Notes: generated by a model not told the origin, from the sequence alone. 36,810 bases of DNA from Candidatus Margulisiibacteriota bacterium (GCA_028706105.1 JAQWCF010000006.1:1-36810), one strand, 5' to 3'; shown: positions 11,355 through 19,104, counted from the first letter of the stretch. Numbers and translations are program-made.

Positions 11355-12466
11355 TACCTTTTAACTTTTATTGGCATCATAATATAAATATATTCTTGAT
11401 TATTATCTTCTTTGATTACTAATGGTTTTTCATCATTAATAATTTCTATTTTTATATAATCACTTTCTAAACTTTTTAAAACATCCATCATTAATCTTAC
11501 ATTAAAAACTACATTAATATTATCATCCCCTGAGTACTCTATGCTTAATTTTTCACTTCCATCACCAAAGTCTGGTGTTACAGAAGAAATAACTAACGCT
11601 TTATTTACTAACTCAACTTTCACCATGTATGAATTTCTTTGAGCTATAATATTTATTCTTTCACAGGCATCTAAAAATTCTTTTCTATTTATTTTAATGT
11701 CTAAGTTTTTTTCTTTTGGTATTAATAAATTATAGTCTGGGAATTGTCCATTAATTACCCTGGAATACATTTGAACTTCTTCTATCATAAATAAAATTTT
11801 ATCTTCACCTAATCTTATTTTTATTGTTTCTGTTTCTTTAATTGAAAAAATTGACATAATTTCTTTAATTGTTTTAATTGGTATTATTACTTTTAAAGAG
11901 TCTTTTCCATTAAAACTAATATCGTCTTTAGCTAATCTATAGCCATCTGCAGCTACAAAAATTATCTTTTTTTTCTCACTATCGATATCTATTAAAACAC
12001 CATTTAATATTACTTTTTCCTCTTCTTCTGAAGCAGCAAAAGCAACTCTTCTTACCATATCTTTAAAAACTTCTTTACTTAAAGATATTTCTTTATATTC
12101 ATCAATAAGCATATTTTCTGGAAACTCTTCTGGGTTTGCTGTAAATATATTAAAAGTTGAATCACCACTACTAATTAACAATGTATTATTTTCACTTAAA
12201 TACATAGAAACATCTTCTGAAGGTAATTTACTTATAATATTATAAAAAGTTTTCGCATGAACTAAGGTAACTCCTTCTGAATCAACTTGCGCATCTAAAG
12301 AACAAATAATATTAGTTTTTAAATTATTTGTAGTAATAATCAATAAATTATTCTTTGTTTCTAATTTAAAACATTTTAATGCCTCAACTGTTGTTCTTTC
12401 ACTTACTGAATTCATGCTTATTGATAAAATTTTCAATAGTTTGTTTTTTTCACAGGTTATATTCAT
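11354..12466 (-). CDS. dnaN: DNA polymerase III beta sliding clamp
   Basis: Ring-shaped processivity factor. The three clamp repeats are recognisable: an N-terminal segment MNITCEKNKLLKIL, a middle domain with ADGYRLA and GQFPDYNLLIP, and a C-terminal end YIYIMMPIKVKR typical of DnaN. Length 370 aa is usual. An AAGGAG Shine-Dalgarno lies 8 nt before the ATG. The gene sits just across the candidate origin from dnaA, in the usual dnaA-dnaN-recF order. Confidence 0.97.
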   Translation of the reverse strand: MNITCEKNKLLKILSISMNSVSERTTVEALKCFKLETKNNLLIITTNNLKTNIICSLDAQVDSEGVTLVHAKTFYNIISKLPSEDVSMYLSENNTLLISSGDSTFNIFTANPEEFPENMLIDEYKEISLSKEVFKDMVRRVAFAASEEEEKVILNGVLIDIDSEKKKIIFVAADGYRLAKDDISFNGKDSLKVIIPIKTIKEIMSIFSIKETETIKIRLGEDKILFMIEEVQMYSRVINGQFPDYNLLIPKEKNLDIKINRKEFLDACERINIIAQRNSYMVKVELVNKALVISSVTPDFGDGSEKLSIEYSGDDNINVVFNVRLMMDVLKSLESDYIKIEIINDEKPLVIKEDNNQEYIYIMMPIKVKR

Positions 12467-12687
12467 ATTACTACTCCTTATTAATTTATATATTTTAAAC
12501 TCTTCTTACTCATACCTGTTGATATGTAGAACAACAAGTATTTTATTGATAACTATCAAGGAAAACTCTCCACAAATTATAAGAGTTTCTTCCTAGTATT
12601 ATCAACAGTTTTTTATTTTTTTCACTTATCCCCTTTTTTTGTTAAGTTATTAATAAGTTATTAACAACATTATCAACAAATTATTAT
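12467..12687. other. Candidate replication origin (oriC) between dnaA and dnaN
   Basis: The 221-bp gap holds DnaA-box-like 9-mers: TTATCAACA at 12599-12607 and 12670-12678, the near match TTAACAACA at 12661-12669 directly abutting the latter, and a reverse-strand ATATCAACA at 12517-12525. Next to them is an AT-only-rich tandem repeat, AAGTTATTAAT (12644-12654) followed by AAGTTATTAAC (12655-12665), which could be a duplex-unwinding element. An inverted repeat TTGATA-AC-TATCAA lies at 12546-12559. Strand composition also changes around here: dnaN is strongly C-rich over G on the plus strand, while dnaA is not. Location and boxes fit an origin; function is inferred. Confidence 0.6.
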
Positions 12688-14106
12688 TTAGTCTATTAGT
12701 GTTGTTTTTATTTGATTTAAAGCACTTTTTAGATCAGTATTTTTTTTAATATCGTTTCTTACTTTATCACAGGCATGCATAACAGTGGTATGGTCTCGAC
12801 CTCCAAAATTTTCTCCAATTTTAGGCAAAGAAAAGTTAGTTAGTTCTCTACATAAATACATTGCTACTTGTCTAGCATGTACTATTTCTTTAGTTCTAAT
12901 TTTTGCAGATAATCCTTCATACTCAATATTGTAGTATTCAGCAACAGATTTCTTAATTTTAGAAATAGAAATAGGTTTTTTAGTATTGTTTTTTACAATG
13001 TCTTTAATAACATCTTTTGCTAAATTAATAGTTATTTCTTGATTAATTAAAGAAGAGTAAGCAATTATTTTTATTAACGCACCTTCTAATTCTCTAATAT
13101 TGCCAGGAATTTGAGAGGCAATATAATAAATAACATCCTGAGGGATGTTTTGAAACTCAGGTTCTAGTTTTTTGTATAAAATAGCCATTCTTGTTTCAAG
13201 GTCAGGCGCTTGAATATCTGCGGATAAACCCCACTCAAAACGTGATTTAAGCCGATCCTGGATAGAAGGAATGTCTTTTGGTAATCTATCAGAAGTTATA
13301 ACAATTTGTTTGTTAAATTGATATAAATAATTAAAAGTATGAAAAAATTCTTCTTCTGTTTTTTCTTTACCAGCAATAAAAGGTATATCATCGATAAGCA
13401 AAACATCTACTTTTCTATATTTTTCTCTAAATTCATTAATTTTATTGTTTTGAAGCGAACTTATAAGATGGTTGGTAAATTCTTCCGCTGTGATGTATAT
13501 AACTTTTAGATAAGGATGCTGATCTTGAACCTTATGACCAATAGCATGCATTAAATGGGTTTTACCCAGACCAACGCCACCATAAATAAAAAAAGGATTA
13601 TACGCTTTTCCGGGCGCTTTTGCCACAGCCAGAGAAGCTGCATGACTAAAGCGGTTGCTTTGACCAACGACATAGGTGTCATATGTATATTTAGGGTTGA
13701 GCATGTATGCTGATTCTTGAGGTTCTATACTAAATGTCTTACGTTGTGGTTGTTCTTCTTCAAGGTTTTGAGAGAAAGTCAACTCTTCTTCTTCGTTTGC
13801 AAAAAAATCGTCCTCTGCTTTTTGTTTCATTTGCTCATTAACATTGAGCTCGAGGATAATATCAAGGTCAAAATTATTTTTAACAGACCTTTTTATATGA
13901 TAATCACATTTTTCATATACCCATTTTTTCATAAAAGCATTAGGTACCCCCAGAATAAGGGAATTATTTAAAAAAGAGATGGGTTTGACTGCTTTTTGAA
14001 AAGTAGCATAAGAAATTTTTCCTAGCTTTTCTTGAAGATACTCGTCTACGTGTTCCCATACATCAATGATACTAATAGCTGTGTTATTTACCTGTGGATA
14101 ACTCAT
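12688..14106 (-). CDS. dnaA: Chromosomal replication initiator DnaA
   Basis: AAA+ initiator that binds DnaA boxes and opens the origin. From ATG 14106 the protein is 472 aa: helicase-interaction domain I (about 1-80), an acidic linker (about 95-130), AAA+ with Walker A GGVGLGKT (176-183) and Walker B VLLIDDIPF (about 234-242), and DNA-binding domain IV with the signature GGRDHTTVMHA near the end. An in-frame TTG 19 codons upstream adds a stretch unlike DnaA and is rejected. No Shine-Dalgarno precedes ATG 14106. DnaA boxes lie on both sides of the start codon, suggesting autorepression. Confidence 0.96.
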   Translation of the reverse strand: MSYPQVNNTAISIIDVWEHVDEYLQEKLGKISYATFQKAVKPISFLNNSLILGVPNAFMKKWVYEKCDYHIKRSVKNNFDLDIILELNVNEQMKQKAEDDFFANEEEELTFSQNLEEEQPQRKTFSIEPQESAYMLNPKYTYDTYVVGQSNRFSHAASLAVAKAPGKAYNPFFIYGGVGLGKTHLMHAIGHKVQDQHPYLKVIYITAEEFTNHLISSLQNNKINEFREKYRKVDVLLIDDIPFIAGKEKTEEEFFHTFNYLYQFNKQIVITSDRLPKDIPSIQDRLKSRFEWGLSADIQAPDLETRMAILYKKLEPEFQNIPQDVIYYIASQIPGNIRELEGALIKIIAYSSLINQEITINLAKDVIKDIVKNNTKKPISISKIKKSVAEYYNIEYEGLSAKIRTKEIVHARQVAMYLCRELTNFSLPKIGENFGGRDHTTVMHACDKVRNDIKKNTDLKSALNQIKTTLID

Positions 14107-14115
14107 TGTTGATAA
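14093..14115 (-). promoter_or_regulatory. Two DnaA boxes straddling the dnaA start codon
   Basis: On the minus strand TTATCAACA (14115-14107) ends immediately before the ATG (14106-14104). After AG comes a consensus TTATCCACA (14101-14093), which encodes part of codons 3-5 (MSYPQ). A weak -10-like GATACT or TACGAT lies 8-11 nt upstream of the ATG, so both boxes would cover the initiation region for transcription and translation. Autoregulation by DnaA is known in other bacteria; here it is inference. Confidence 0.65.
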
Positions 14116-14171
14116 GTATCGTATCAAACAAAAAATAAATTTGCAATAATGAAAGAGTTGCAAAAGTGAAG

Positions 14172-14185
14172 TTACAAATTTGTAA
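14172..14185. repeat. 14-bp perfect palindrome upstream of dnaA
   Basis: TTACAAATTTGTAA is a perfect palindrome about 66-79 bp upstream of the dnaA ATG, in the dnaA-thiH gap. It may be an operator or a weak hairpin after thiH. No factor is assigned. In this AT-rich DNA it may also be chance. Confidence 0.3.
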
Positions 14186-14270
14186 TTTTAAAATAACCTT
14201 GCAGCTCTTATGTTTTCTGATTTATGGTCTTTTTTTAGTATGTTGTTTTTTCAATCTATTTTAAGTTAAA

Positions 14271-15284
14271 TTATTGTTTTTTTGATAAGATTGTAGACCA
14301 ATCTTTGATGACAGGATCAAAGCCTTTTTTTTCCAAAGTTGAGATGATTTCCTCTAGTGATCTGTTGTCGCTAACTTTAAATTGCTCATCAGAGGAATTT
14401 TCACTATAACCACCAGGATTGGTTTTTGATTCAGCACTAATTTGAGTAACTCCTAGCCCAAGAAGATTATCTCTAAGTTGTGCATTTTCTCTAGTAGAAA
14501 GAAGGATGCCAACTTTAGGAAAAGCTATTCTGAAGGCTAAAATCATTTGCACAAAGTCTCTGTCTGAAACAGCTTGGATTGGTAGGCCATTAGGAGCTTC
14601 ATGTATCCTAGGAAAAGAAACCGTGAAATCTGCTTTCCAGTATTTTTTCATTAAATAATCAAGATGTTCAGCCAAGTTTATTGCTTCTGTTTGCCAATCC
14701 GACAAGCCAAGCAAAAAGCCTAAACCCATTTTTCTCATGCCAGCAGTGAGAGCTCTTTCTGGTGCAGTAAAGCGAAAATCAAAGTCTCTTTTTGGGCCAG
14801 CAGGATGCATGTTAGAATAAATTTTTCTGTTATACGTTTCTTGATATATGGTGAGTCCACTAGTACCAGCGTCCACAAGTTTTTTGTATTCTGCAGTTGT
14901 ACAAGGGAAAACTTCTAGTGCCACATAAGAGAACATTTTTTGTGCTTGCTGAATGATCGGTTCTAAATAATCTACGCCAACGCTAGCTTTATGTTCACCA
15001 GTTAAGAGTAAAATATTATCAAAACCCTTGCTTTTGATTATTTGAAGTTGCGAAGTGGCTTCTTCAAGAGACAATGTTTGTCTTTTAATCTTCTGGTTTT
15101 TGTTAAATCCACAATATAAGCAAGAATTACAACATTCATTGGATAAGTATAGCGGTATATAAAGTTGGATGGTGTTGCCAAAGTGTTGTTGGGTTAATTT
15201 TTTTGCTTTCAGAGCTAAGTTATTTAATTCAGAGTCAGAAGTAGCTGTTAATAGTTTAGCAAAAGAAGAAACATTAAATGTCAC
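14271..15284 (-). CDS. thiH: 2-iminoacetate synthase ThiH (radical SAM)
   Basis: Cleaves tyrosine to dehydroglycine for the thiazole half of thiamine. The radical-SAM cluster motif is CCNSCLYC (CX3CX2C, at about 51-58 from the start used here), followed by GFNKNQKIKRQTLS, typical of ThiH. FPRIHEAPNG and LLSTRENAQLRD are also characteristic. I prefer GTG 15284 because it overlaps the thiG stop as GTGA; a TTG at 15296 is the alternative, and neither has a good Shine-Dalgarno. The upstream partner is thiG. No thiS, thiF or thiC is in the window. Confidence 0.92.
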   Translation of the reverse strand: MTFNVSSFAKLLTATSDSELNNLALKAKKLTQQHFGNTIQLYIPLYLSNECCNSCLYCGFNKNQKIKRQTLSLEEATSQLQIIKSKGFDNILLLTGEHKASVGVDYLEPIIQQAQKMFSYVALEVFPCTTAEYKKLVDAGTSGLTIYQETYNRKIYSNMHPAGPKRDFDFRFTAPERALTAGMRKMGLGFLLGLSDWQTEAINLAEHLDYLMKKYWKADFTVSFPRIHEAPNGLPIQAVSDRDFVQMILAFRIAFPKVGILLSTRENAQLRDNLLGLGVTQISAESKTNPGGYSENSSDEQFKVSDNRSLEEIISTLEKKGFDPVIKDWSTILSKKQ

Positions 15285-16051
15285 TTTATTAACCAAGATA
15301 AAGGACTAGAAGCTTCTCCTTCTGATTCTTCAGCTAAGCCGGCAAGATATCCCTGCCTGCCCGCTATAACGGCACTTCTAAAAGCCGAAGCAATTAATAT
15401 GGGGTCATTAGCAATAGCAATTGCAGTATTAACAAGAACAGCATCAGCTCCAAGCTCCATCGCCTCACAAGCATGAGAAGGAGCGCCAATTCCTGCGTCA
15501 ACCACTACCGGAATATTGGAATTAGCAATTATAATTTTAATAAGCTCTTTGGTTTTTAGCCCTTTATTAGAACCAATTGGAGAGCCAAGAGGCATTACAG
15601 TTGCTGCACCAGCGTCTTCTAGTTTTTTGGCTAAGATAGGATCAGCTTGCATATAAGGGAGAACAACAAAGCCTTCTTTTACTAGAAATTTAGTTGCTAT
15701 TAATGTTTCTTCACCATCAGGAACAAGATGTCTTGGTTCAGGTGTAACCTCTAGCTTTATCCAATTAGTTTGGCTCGAGGCTCTGGAAAGCATGGCTAGT
15801 CGGATTGCTTCATCGGCAGATTGAGCACCGGCAGTATTTGGTAGAAGTTGACACTTTTTAAGATCTAGGTGATTTAAAATATGATCGTCAGGATTACTTA
15901 AATCAACTCGTCTTAGTGCTACCGTAACCATTTCAGTTTCAGAAGCAATTAACGCACTTTTCATTATTGTTGAGGAGGAAAATTTGCCAGTACCAATAAA
16001 GAGACGAGAACCAAACAAGCGGCCAGCGATTTTTAAATCATCACCGATCAT
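15281..16051 (-). CDS. thiG: Thiazole synthase ThiG
   Basis: TIM-barrel enzyme that assembles the thiazole phosphate from deoxyxylulose phosphate, dehydroglycine and ThiS thiocarboxylate. The Schiff-base lysine is K99 in NWIKLEV. The phosphate-binding loop region includes MPLGSPIGSNKGL and VVDAGIGAPSHACEAMELGADAVLVNTAIA in successive segments. Length 256 aa is canonical. ATG overlaps the lipoprotein stop (ATGA) and the gene end overlaps thiH, so the three genes are coupled. Confidence 0.95.
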   Translation of the reverse strand: MIGDDLKIAGRLFGSRLFIGTGKFSSSTIMKSALIASETEMVTVALRRVDLSNPDDHILNHLDLKKCQLLPNTAGAQSADEAIRLAMLSRASSQTNWIKLEVTPEPRHLVPDGEETLIATKFLVKEGFVVLPYMQADPILAKKLEDAGAATVMPLGSPIGSNKGLKTKELIKIIIANSNIPVVVDAGIGAPSHACEAMELGADAVLVNTAIAIANDPILIASAFRSAVIAGRQGYLAGLAEESEGEASSPLSWLIK

Positions 16052-16455
16052 CTTGCTAAGTCTATTCTGCGTAATTGTGGAGAAGTAGCTTCAATTTCCT
16101 TTGATTTTAAATAAATTTCATAATTTTTTGAGATTACAGTTTGTAAGTTTGTTAGTTTATTTTCATCAGCATTTTCTGCCGTGATTAAGACATCAGCATC
16201 AGGACCATTTTGAAGAAATTTCATTTCAACATTAGAAGGGTATAAAGTTCCTTGATAGTTGGAATAGGAAACGGTTGTTGTTGGAAAATCAAAACTGATT
16301 AGTGCTGTTGGTAATTCTTTCTTTAATGCAGTAATAGTGGTGATAAAAAGTTCGTCTGCAGCAGAATTTTTTATAGTAATATTTTTTTCAGCTGTACAAC
16401 CAAAAAGAATGAACGTTAACAAAAGCATTGAAAGAAAAAGAATTTTTTTAAGCAT
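16048..16455 (-). CDS. Small lipoprotein of unknown function
   Basis: A 135-aa protein with a lipoprotein signal peptide: positively charged MLKK, a hydrophobic stretch, and a lipobox ILFGC with the acylated Cys at residue 20. The mature part is about 115 residues of mixed helix and strand with no motif I recognise. It overlaps thiG by 4 nt and shares its promoter. Possible links to thiamine precursor binding are speculation. A GAGGTG Shine-Dalgarno precedes the ATG. Confidence 0.8.
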   Translation of the reverse strand: MLKKILFLSMLLLTFILFGCTAEKNITIKNSAADELFITTITALKKELPTALISFDFPTTTVSYSNYQGTLYPSNVEMKFLQNGPDADVLITAENADENKLTNLQTVISKNYEIYLKSKEIEATSPQLRRIDLAR

Positions 16456-16472
16456 TTTGCACCTCAGCCTAA

Positions 16473-16501
16473 AGTATAAAGAATAGAAGTATATTTATCA
16501 A
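16473..16501 (-). promoter_or_regulatory. Promoter of the lipoprotein-thiG-thiH operon
   Basis: On the minus strand TTGATA (16501-16496), a 17-bp spacer and TATACT (16478-16473) closely match sigma-70-type consensus. The predicted start is about 10 nt before the GAGGTG Shine-Dalgarno region of the lipoprotein gene. No TPP-riboswitch (THI box) sequence was seen in this short leader. Confidence 0.7.
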
Positions 16502-16591
16502 TAAGAGTTATAAGCATAGGTGATAATAACAGAAACAAAGCATACAAACATAACCTTGGGTTTAACGTTTTAAAAGTTATAGGAGTTAATA

Positions 16592-17017
16592 ATGGAAATA
16601 ACCTTTGGGGAAAGTAATTTAAATAGTCTTGTTAGTAAAGGAGCCTTTGATAGTGTTTTTAGTTCAGTTGCTGGAAATAAGTTTTTTGATCAAAAAGCAC
16701 TTAACAAGATACAAACAGATGACCTGCGAGAGGCTTTTTTTGATTGGTCTGAGGCAGAGCTTTTTGGAGTTGGCGAAAACGAAGAACATAAAAGTATTAT
16801 TGCAGAAGTGACTGCAGGCCTAGAAGAATATAGAGAAGACTGGACAAAGTTTAACGTTGCTGAGAGCAAAAGAGATAATATTAGAATTCAGATAGACAAA
16901 CTTGAAAAACAACAGGCTTACGAAGAATCGTTGTCTTTACCAGGAGAAATAGATAGTGATGTTGTTAAGCAAATAGCACAACTTAAATCCCAATTGCTAC
17001 AAATCCAAGAAGGATAA
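16592..17017 (+). CDS. Hypothetical protein, helical, orphan
   Basis: A 141-aa acidic protein starting MEITFGESNLNSLVSKG. It has a clear AGGAG Shine-Dalgarno 7 nt before the ATG. The first half is mixed; residues about 70-140 are predicted helical with a coiled-coil look (ESKRDNIRIQIDKLEKQQ and a C-terminal VVKQIAQLKSQLLQIQ). No signal peptide, membrane segment or recognised domain. It opens the plus-strand block and is divergent to the thiamine operon. A terminator-like hairpin follows it. Real gene by ribosome site and codon pattern; function unknown. Confidence 0.75.
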   Translation: MEITFGESNLNSLVSKGAFDSVFSSVAGNKFFDQKALNKIQTDDLREAFFDWSEAELFGVGENEEHKSIIAEVTAGLEEYREDWTKFNVAESKRDNIRIQIDKLEKQQAYEESLSLPGEIDSDVVKQIAQLKSQLLQIQEG

Positions 17018-17018
17018 T

Positions 17019-17053
17019 AAAACCAGCTTAACCGGATAGCAGTGCTGGGTTTT
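17019..17053 (+). terminator. Probable terminator after the 16.6-kb hypothetical gene
   Basis: AAAACCAGC (17019-17027) pairs with GCTGGGTTTT (17044-17053) with one bulged G, leaving a 16-nt loop, and a T-containing tail follows. It starts within 2 nt of the stop codon. The stem is A/U-rich outside and G/C-rich inside, as in intrinsic terminators, though the long loop makes it moderate. Confidence 0.5.
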
Positions 17054-17171
17054 CACTTTCCAACAAAATAAAATAATGTATTTAAATAAAAATAGTAGGG
17101 ACAAGTTCTTGTAGTAAACGACATATGACATATTAATAATTCATGAAAACGTAAGATAAGAAAGGTAAAAA

Positions 17172-17750
17172 ATGAACAATAAAATAATAGCAAATCAAGT
17201 ATCTGTTACAGATAACACTTTAAAAACACGTACTGATAGTAATGACGTACAAAAAATTGAAACAAGCTGGGAAAGGTTAAAGAAACAAGCAAGTCAAATT
17301 AAAATTGAAACCGTCTCTATTGTTGGAAGCCCTATAGAAATAGCAACTATTAAAGCAATATTAAAGACATTATTTCCAAATACAACAATAAATACAGTAG
17401 AAGCAGCAAATTTTTATACAAACGCAACTAACCAAGGGTTTCAATTAGAATTAGCAAAAAATAATCAGATTGTGTTTATATCAGTCAAACCCTCTCCACA
17501 ACAAAAAGAAATGTTGGAAGCAGTTTTGCAGTTATCCAGTAAAATAAACGTAATCACTTACAGTCAACAGCAAAAAGGATATTTAGTTAATACGTTAAAC
17601 GGGTTAGTTGGAGTTCAAACAACAGGGCATATTATTTTTGAGGGTGGATATCCGTTAGGAGTGTTTGCTGGTGGACAAAACACAACAGTTGATAGTTATT
17701 ATTCAGTAGCACAGAAGTTACTAGAAATAATACAAACATTAGCAGAGTAG
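17172..17750 (+). CDS. Hypothetical protein, orphan
   Basis: A 192-aa soluble protein. After a Thr/Asn-rich start it shows alternating strand-helix segments: VSIVGSPIEIATIKAILKTL, then NQIVFISVKPS, then INVITYSQQ. It ends with a Gly-rich part containing GHIIFEGGYPLGVFAGGQ. The pattern suggests a small alpha/beta (Rossmann-like) fold, but no nucleotide-binding motif or known family is recognised. AAGGT lies a few bases before the ATG. It stands alone between two hairpin-bearing gaps. Function unknown. Confidence 0.7.
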   Translation: MNNKIIANQVSVTDNTLKTRTDSNDVQKIETSWERLKKQASQIKIETVSIVGSPIEIATIKAILKTLFPNTTINTVEAANFYTNATNQGFQLELAKNNQIVFISVKPSPQQKEMLEAVLQLSSKINVITYSQQQKGYLVNTLNGLVGVQTTGHIIFEGGYPLGVFAGGQNTTVDSYYSVAQKLLEIIQTLAE

Positions 17751-17805
17751 TGTTGCAAAATAAAACAAGCTAGAGAATTAGCGTTTACAACACTAGTTGC
17801 AACAC
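17750..17805. repeat. Widely spaced 9-bp inverted repeat around the U32 gene promoter
   Basis: GTGTTGCAA at 17750-17758 and its perfect complement TTGCAACAC at 17797-17805 are separated by 38 bp. The second arm lies inside the spacer between -35 and -10 of the promoter at 17784-17812. It may be a pair of operator half-sites or a structured RNA end of the preceding gene. Confidence 0.35.
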
Positions 17806-17812
17806 GTAAAAT
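17784..17812 (+). promoter_or_regulatory. Promoter of the U32/TrhP-like gene, near-leaderless
   Basis: TTTACA (17784-17789), a 17-bp spacer and TAAAAT (17807-17812) match consensus at 5 of 6 positions each. Only 10 nt separate the -10 from the ATG at 17823 and no Shine-Dalgarno exists, so the transcript would have a leader of a few nt at most. Confidence 0.6.
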
Positions 17813-17822
17813 TGAATTTATT

Positions 17823-19043
17823 ATGAAAAGACCAGAACTACTAGCCCCGGCAGGTAATTACGAAAACGCTTTTTTTGCACTTAAATATGGTGCAGATGCT
17901 ATTTTTCAGGGATTGGATGGATTTTCTTTACGAAGAACAGCCAAGGCGGAGCTAGGCATAGAAGAGCTTACTCGTTGTGCGGAACTAGCTCATTCGTTAG
18001 GGAAAAAGCATTACTTGGCAATAAATCTTTTTGCTCATGAAGCAGACATTGTTAAGCTAAAAACTATAAGCCAAAAGCTAAAGGCTATCAAGACAGATGC
18101 TTTTATTGTTTCTGATCCTGGTATTTTTTTGATTTTAAAAGAACAGCTTCCAGATGCTGAATTTCATCTTTCTACACAAGCAAATACTCTTAATTCTGCA
18201 GCAGTAAAGTTTTGGCAGAAACAAGGAATAATTAGGGTTATTTTAGCCAGAGAGCTTACCAAAGAAGATATAGTTTCCATAAGAGATAACACGTCTATTG
18301 GATTAGAGATATTTGTGCACGGAGCGATGTGCATGAGTTATTCTGGAAGATGCCATTTAAGTAACTATTTTTTAGGTAGAGATGCCAATAGTGGAGAGTG
18401 TGCTCAACCATGTCGGTGGGAATACAAGCAGAAGGACGAAGGACGTGGGACGAAGGACGATAAGATGTATGTTGAGATTGAAGAAGATGAAAAAGGTACA
18501 TATATTTTGAACTCTAAGGACCTATGTTTGGTAGAAAAGATACCAGAATTAATGGAAATAGGGATAGATTCATTCAAGATTGAAGGTAGGAACAAAACAA
18601 GCTATTACGTAGCAAATGTAGTGCGAGTATATCGTGCAGTAATAGATGAGTGTTTACAGGGAAAACTTAGAGAGGCTACTCTGGCTTGGGCTAAACAAGA
18701 GCTGACTAATATTTCACATCGTGATTACAGCACTGGATTTTATGACGGGGAAAAGGGGAGCTTTAACTTTGAATCTTCAGGCTATATTAAGGATACAAAA
18801 ATGGTAGGGATTGCTTATTCTGATAGTAATCAAATAACCGTAGACGTAAGGGACAAAATAGAAGCAGGAGACGTGTTGGAGTTTCTTTTTCCAGGAGAAA
18901 AGGAAGCAAAAAGTGTCCTTCTTGAGAAAATGAAAGATGCCAATAAAGATGCCGTTTTGAGTGTTGCACATAACAGAACGAAGGTTTTAATTCCAAATAA
19001 GTTCGGTGCTTTTGAGCAAATAATAGTACGCAAAAATAGTTGA
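17823..19043 (+). CDS. U32-family protein, TrhP/YegQ-like tRNA hydroxylation protein
   Basis: Peptidase-U32-family protein. Members such as TrhP (YegQ) are needed for 5-hydroxyuridine at tRNA position 34. The N terminus RPELLAPAGNYENAFFALKYGADAI and the core GAMCMSYSGRCHLSNYFLGR are hallmarks. The conserved cysteines of the probable iron-sulfur site are C170, C177, C193 and C197, with C235 in SKDLCL. Residues 204-213 (KDEGRGTKDD) are encoded by a heptanucleotide tandem repeat and form an extra hydrophilic loop. No Shine-Dalgarno. Exact tRNA function is by family; it could be another U32 subtype. Confidence 0.85.
   Translation: MKRPELLAPAGNYENAFFALKYGADAIFQGLDGFSLRRTAKAELGIEELTRCAELAHSLGKKHYLAINLFAHEADIVKLKTISQKLKAIKTDAFIVSDPGIFLILKEQLPDAEFHLSTQANTLNSAAVKFWQKQGIIRVILARELTKEDIVSIRDNTSIGLEIFVHGAMCMSYSGRCHLSNYFLGRDANSGECAQPCRWEYKQKDEGRGTKDDKMYVEIEEDEKGTYILNSKDLCLVEKIPELMEIGIDSFKIEGRNKTSYYVANVVRVYRAVIDECLQGKLREATLAWAKQELTNISHRDYSTGFYDGEKGSFNFESSGYIKDTKMVGIAYSDSNQITVDVRDKIEAGDVLEFLFPGEKEAKSVLLEKMKDANKDAVLSVAHNRTKVLIPNKFGAFEQIIVRKNS
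18434..18461 (+). repeat. Heptanucleotide tandem repeat inside the U32 gene
   Basis: Four head-to-tail 7-mers GGACGAA, GGACGTG, GGACGAA, GGACGAT. They are G-rich in contrast to the AT-rich surroundings. The unit is not a multiple of three, so a change of one copy would shift the frame. The encoded residues fall in a variable loop before the EDEKGTYILNSKDLC segment. Confidence 0.85.
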
Positions 19044-19104
19044 GATTTTTTCGTTTTAAAAACGATAAATTATCCAGAGATAAATCATTATCAAAGGAGA
19101 ATGC

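Noticed and set aside
14107-14163. Longer dnaA reading frame starting at a TTG
   Set aside because: The extra 19 residues are Cys/Phe-rich and unlike DnaA; the region instead carries -10-like and DnaA-box sequences. ATG 14106 fits the family start better.
17019-17053. Possible cyclic-di-GMP (GEMM) riboswitch remnant because of the CCGGATAGC-type loop and GGGTTT end
   Set aside because: The conserved GEMM core is absent and the element lies right after a stop codon, so a terminator is the simpler reading.
18404-18595. Minus-strand frames rich in RPSS across the heptamer repeat
   Set aside because: The repeated residues are produced by the heptamer itself read antisense; the plus-strand U32 gene explains the region.
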